A stretch of 7,172 nt of DNA, taken from NCBI GenBank assembly GCA_903842855.1, contig CAIMNT010000107.1, positions 1 through 7,172 on the forward strand. Reading direction: 5' to 3'. The first letter of the stretch is position 1, and each line of letters starts with the position of its first letter. A program made the translations under genes and the position numbers. This document shows positions 4,657-7,172 of the stretch, piece by piece. Origin of the DNA: an uncultured Actinomycetes bacterium. GTDB taxonomy: Bacteria > Actinomycetota > Actinomycetes > Nanopelagicales > Nanopelagicaceae. The notes below the pieces were generated by a model that saw only the letters and a list, made by a program, of their open reading frames with translations, was not told the DNA's origin and did no database searches.

Positions 4657-6930
4657 GTGACGACATCCGTGCAAGTCACCGGAACTAACTTAATTTATGT
4701 CTTTATCGTGCTTGGAGTCTCTCTGCTCGCACTGGCCATTGCATATGGTCTACGCGCTCAAGTTCTAGCCCAGTCCGATGGAACAGAGAAGATGAAAGAG
4801 ATCGCGGCGGCGGTCCAAGAAGGCGCAGCCGCCTATCTCAACCGACAGTTCAGAACACTCTCAGTCTTTGTAGCGATCGTCTTTGTGCTCCTCTTCGCAC
4901 TCCCAGGACACGCTGATATCCGCATCGGTCGTTCTATCTTCTTCTTACTTGGTGCGCTCTTCAGCGCAGCGGTTGGTTACAACGGAATGTGGTTGGCAGT
5001 TCGCGCCAATGTCCGCGTTGCTGAAGCGGCCAGGCAGAGATCAGCTGAGAATGCGGTAAAGATCGCCTTCCGTACGGGTGGCGTCGTAGGTATGACCACA
5101 GTCGGATTAGGACTACTGGGTGCCTCGCTCGTTGTGATCCTCTATCGTGAAAATGCCCCAGAGGTTCTCGAAGGATTTGGTTTTGGTGCTGCAATGCTCG
5201 CGATGTTCATGCGTGTGGGAGGCGGCATATTTACCAAGGCGGCAGATGTCGGAGCCGACTTAGTTGGTAAAGTTGAAAAGGGTATCCCCGAAGATGACCC
5301 ACGTAACCCAGCAACAATTGCCGACAATGTAGGCGACAACGTTGGTGACTGTGCTGGTATGGCTGCAGATTTATTCGAGTCATATGCCGTAACACTTGTT
5401 GCAGCGTTAATTCTTGGTAAGGCTGGCTTCGGTAACGCTGGTTTGATCTATCCACTGATCGTGCCAGCCATCGGAATTGTTACCGCAGTTATTGGAATCT
5501 TCCTAACTCGCATGCGCCCAACAGATAAGAGCGCAATGTCAGCAATTAACCGCTCCTTCTTCCTATCTGCAATTATCAGCGCTGTTCTAACAGCGCTAGC
5601 TACCTTTACCTACCTGCCAGATAGCTTCAGTAAATTACTTGGACTAACTCCAGAACAAGCAGCTGAATATGGAAAAACTAACCCACGTATTCTTGCAATT
5701 GGCGCAGTTCTAATTGGTATCGGTCTAGCTGCAGCAATTCAATTACTAACAGGTTACTTCACTGAAGTTGGCAAGCGCCCAGTAAATGACGTTGCAGCTT
5801 CATCACAGACAGGCGCAGCAACCGTTATTTTGGCTGGTATTTCAGTTGGATTTGAATCAGCTGTTTACAGTGCACTCCTAATTGCAGCTGCGGTATTTGG
5901 CGCCTTCCTATTAGGCGGCGGTTCAATCGTTCTCTCACTTCTAGCGATCGCACTTGCCGGAACTGGTTTGCTAACTACAGTTGGTGTAATCGTGGCTATG
6001 GATACCTTCGGGCCAATTTCAGATAATGCACAAGGTATTGCTGAGATGTCTGGTGATGTAAAGGGCGAAGGTGCTCAGATTCTCACCTCACTTGATGCCG
6101 TTGGAAATACGACAAAGGCAATCACCAAGGGAATTGCAATTGCAACAGCAGTACTTGCTGCAACAGCTCTCTTTGGTGCTTTTACCGATGCGATTAAGTT
6201 GGCAGTTTCAGATGCTGGTTCAACAACGGTTGATCTAGTTAAGAATTTGCAATTCCAAGGAATTCTCGATGTAGCTGATCCGCGTAACCTAGTTGGTTTG
6301 ATTATCGGAGCTGCAGTTGTATTCCTATTCTCTGGTCTAGCTGTAAATGCAGTTTCGCGTGCAGCTGGCGCAGTGGTGATGGAAGTTCGTAATCAATTTA
6401 AGTTGCACCCAGGAATCATGAAGGGCACTGAAAAGCCAGAATATGGCCGCGTCGTTGATATCTGTACTCGCGATTCATTACGCGAACTTGCAACACCAGG
6501 TCTATTAGCTGTGATGGCACCAATTGCAGTTGGCTTTGGCCTTGGCGTCGGCGCTCTTGGCGCATATCTAGCTGGTGCTATCGGCACCGGCACCTTGATG
6601 GCAGTTTTCCTATCTAACTCAGGTGGCGCTTGGGACAATGCCAAGAAGATGGTTGAAGATGGAAATTACGGCGGCAAGGGTTCAGATGCCCACACTGCAA
6701 CAATTGTCGGAGATACCGTAGGAGATCCATTTAAGGACACCGCCGGCCCTGCAATTAATCCGCTAATTAAGGTTATGAACCTAGTTGGTTTACTAATCAC
6801 ACCAGCAATTGTTGGTATGGCACTTGGTGGTCGCGAGAGCACCAGCACCCTGATCGGTATTTTCGCAGCCCTACTTATCGTTGCGGCTCTGATTCGTAAT
6901 CGACGTCAATCGACATCGATCACTTACTAG
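4657..6930 (+). CDS. hppA: Membrane-bound proton-translocating pyrophosphatase, potassium-independent type
   Basis: Integral membrane enzyme that hydrolyses cytoplasmic pyrophosphate and uses the energy to export protons, also driving biosynthesis by removing PPi. The protein has 757 residues, typical (streptomycete enzyme about 790), with many hydrophobic helices throughout. Active-site motifs are complete: DVGADLVGKVEKG at 197-209, DDPRNPATIADNVGDNVGD at 213-231, DTFGPISDNAQGIAEMSGD at 449-467, NSGGAWDNAKK at 654-664, and DAHTATIVGDTVGDPFKD at 677-694. GNTTKAITKG at 483-492 has Lys487 and Thr490, the pair that marks potassium-independent proton pumps; potassium-dependent relatives have Ala at the first position. 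It starts with GTG behind a good ribosome binding site. Leucine and valine codon choice changes sharply near codon 265. Upstream is a divergent DedA gene, and topA follows after 48 bp. Confidence 0.97.
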   Translation: MTTSVQVTGTNLIYVFIVLGVSLLALAIAYGLRAQVLAQSDGTEKMKEIAAAVQEGAAAYLNRQFRTLSVFVAIVFVLLFALPGHADIRIGRSIFFLLGALFSAAVGYNGMWLAVRANVRVAEAARQRSAENAVKIAFRTGGVVGMTTVGLGLLGASLVVILYRENAPEVLEGFGFGAAMLAMFMRVGGGIFTKAADVGADLVGKVEKGIPEDDPRNPATIADNVGDNVGDCAGMAADLFESYAVTLVAALILGKAGFGNAGLIYPLIVPAIGIVTAVIGIFLTRMRPTDKSAMSAINRSFFLSAIISAVLTALATFTYLPDSFSKLLGLTPEQAAEYGKTNPRILAIGAVLIGIGLAAAIQLLTGYFTEVGKRPVNDVAASSQTGAATVILAGISVGFESAVYSALLIAAAVFGAFLLGGGSIVLSLLAIALAGTGLLTTVGVIVAMDTFGPISDNAQGIAEMSGDVKGEGAQILTSLDAVGNTTKAITKGIAIATAVLAATALFGAFTDAIKLAVSDAGSTTVDLVKNLQFQGILDVADPRNLVGLIIGAAVVFLFSGLAVNAVSRAAGAVVMEVRNQFKLHPGIMKGTEKPEYGRVVDICTRDSLRELATPGLLAVMAPIAVGFGLGVGALGAYLAGAIGTGTLMAVFLSNSGGAWDNAKKMVEDGNYGGKGSDAHTATIVGDTVGDPFKDTAGPAINPLIKVMNLVGLLITPAIVGMALGGRESTSTLIGIFAALLIVAALIRNRRQSTSITY

Positions 6931-6978
6931 TACTAACCTGTAGATCCAGTTTCTCCTCAGAGCTAACTTAGGATATTA

Positions 6979-7172
6979 ATGGCGCGTGTATTAAAGAAGC
7001 TAGTGATTGTTGAATCACCAGCAAAAGCACGCAAAATTGGCGGCTACCTCGGCGATGATTACATCGTCGAGGCTAGCGTCGGCCATATCCGAGATTTACC
7101 TCAACGGGCAGCTGATATTCCTAAAGAGTATAAGAAGATTGCTTGGGCTAAAGAGGGCGTAAATATTGAAGA
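6979..7172 (+). CDS. topA: DNA topoisomerase I, N-terminus (3'-truncated by window edge)
   Basis: Type IA topoisomerase that relaxes negative supercoils. Only 64 complete codons are visible. KLVIVESPAKARKIGGYLG at about 7-25 is the opening of the Toprim domain and includes the catalytic/metal-site glutamate at position 12. EASVGHIRDLP at 33-43 and the later AADIPKEYKKIAWAKEGVNIE match the actinobacterial TopA N-terminus. The ATG is preceded by AGGA (6970-6973) with a 5-base spacer, rather short. The 48-bp gap after hppA holds no obvious terminator, so cotranscription from hppA is possible. From memory, hppA and topA also lie close together in Streptomyces, so this neighbourhood is probably ancestral. 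Confidence 0.95.
   Translation, partial: MARVLKKLVIVESPAKARKIGGYLGDDYIVEASVGHIRDLPQRAADIPKEYKKIAWAKEGVNIE

Noticed and set aside
6931..6978. Possible terminator or promoter between hppA and topA
   Set aside because: The 48-bp gap has no stable hairpin with a T-tract. TAGGAT (6969-6974) resembles a -10 but sits only 4 bases from the ATG and has no convincing -35, so I did not annotate it.

Overview
The window is a gene-dense piece of a bacterial chromosome, and the gene content points to an actinobacterium. The chaperone cluster reads dnaK-grpE-dnaJ-hspR. Placing the MerR-type repressor HspR last in the dnaK operon is an actinobacterial arrangement. DnaK, HspR, PyrE, the membrane pyrophosphatase and TopA all look closest, from memory of family sequences, to Streptomyces or Mycobacterium proteins. 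Base composition looks moderate rather than GC-rich, and spacing is very tight. That would fit a streamlined low-GC lineage such as the freshwater acI group (Nanopelagicales), but this placement is an inference and was not tested.

Layout: (1) bases 1-3875, plus strand, one probable transcription unit: dnaK (5' end cut by the window edge), grpE, dnaJ, hspR, pyrE. dnaK/grpE overlap as TAATG, dnaJ/hspR overlap as ATGA, and pyrE starts 13 bp after hspR. (2) 3880-4515, minus strand: a DedA-family membrane protein, convergent with pyrE, with only 4 bp between the two stop codons. (3) 4516-4656: the only sizeable non-coding stretch, a 141-bp divergent promoter region with overlapping candidate -35 elements and two inverted repeats. 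(4) 4657-6930, plus strand: hppA, a complete membrane-bound pyrophosphatase with the potassium-independent signature. (5) 6979-7172, plus strand: the first 64 codons of topA, cut by the window end.

How the genes work together: DnaK, GrpE and DnaJ form the Hsp70 folding machine, and HspR is its expected autoregulator (its operator would lie upstream of dnaK, outside the window). PyrE makes OMP from orotate and releases pyrophosphate. HppA hydrolyses pyrophosphate and pumps protons. DedA proteins are proton-motive-force-linked lipid carriers. The metabolic links are suggestive only.

No mobile element, CRISPR array, tRNA or rRNA was seen, and the window is mostly conserved core genome. The most unusual point is that the DnaJ of this operon has no cysteines and lacks the entire zinc-finger domain that actinobacterial dnaK-operon DnaJ proteins normally carry. 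Other points worth a look are pyrE joined to the heat-shock operon, the shared divergent promoter region, and a sharp change in synonymous codon choice inside hppA.
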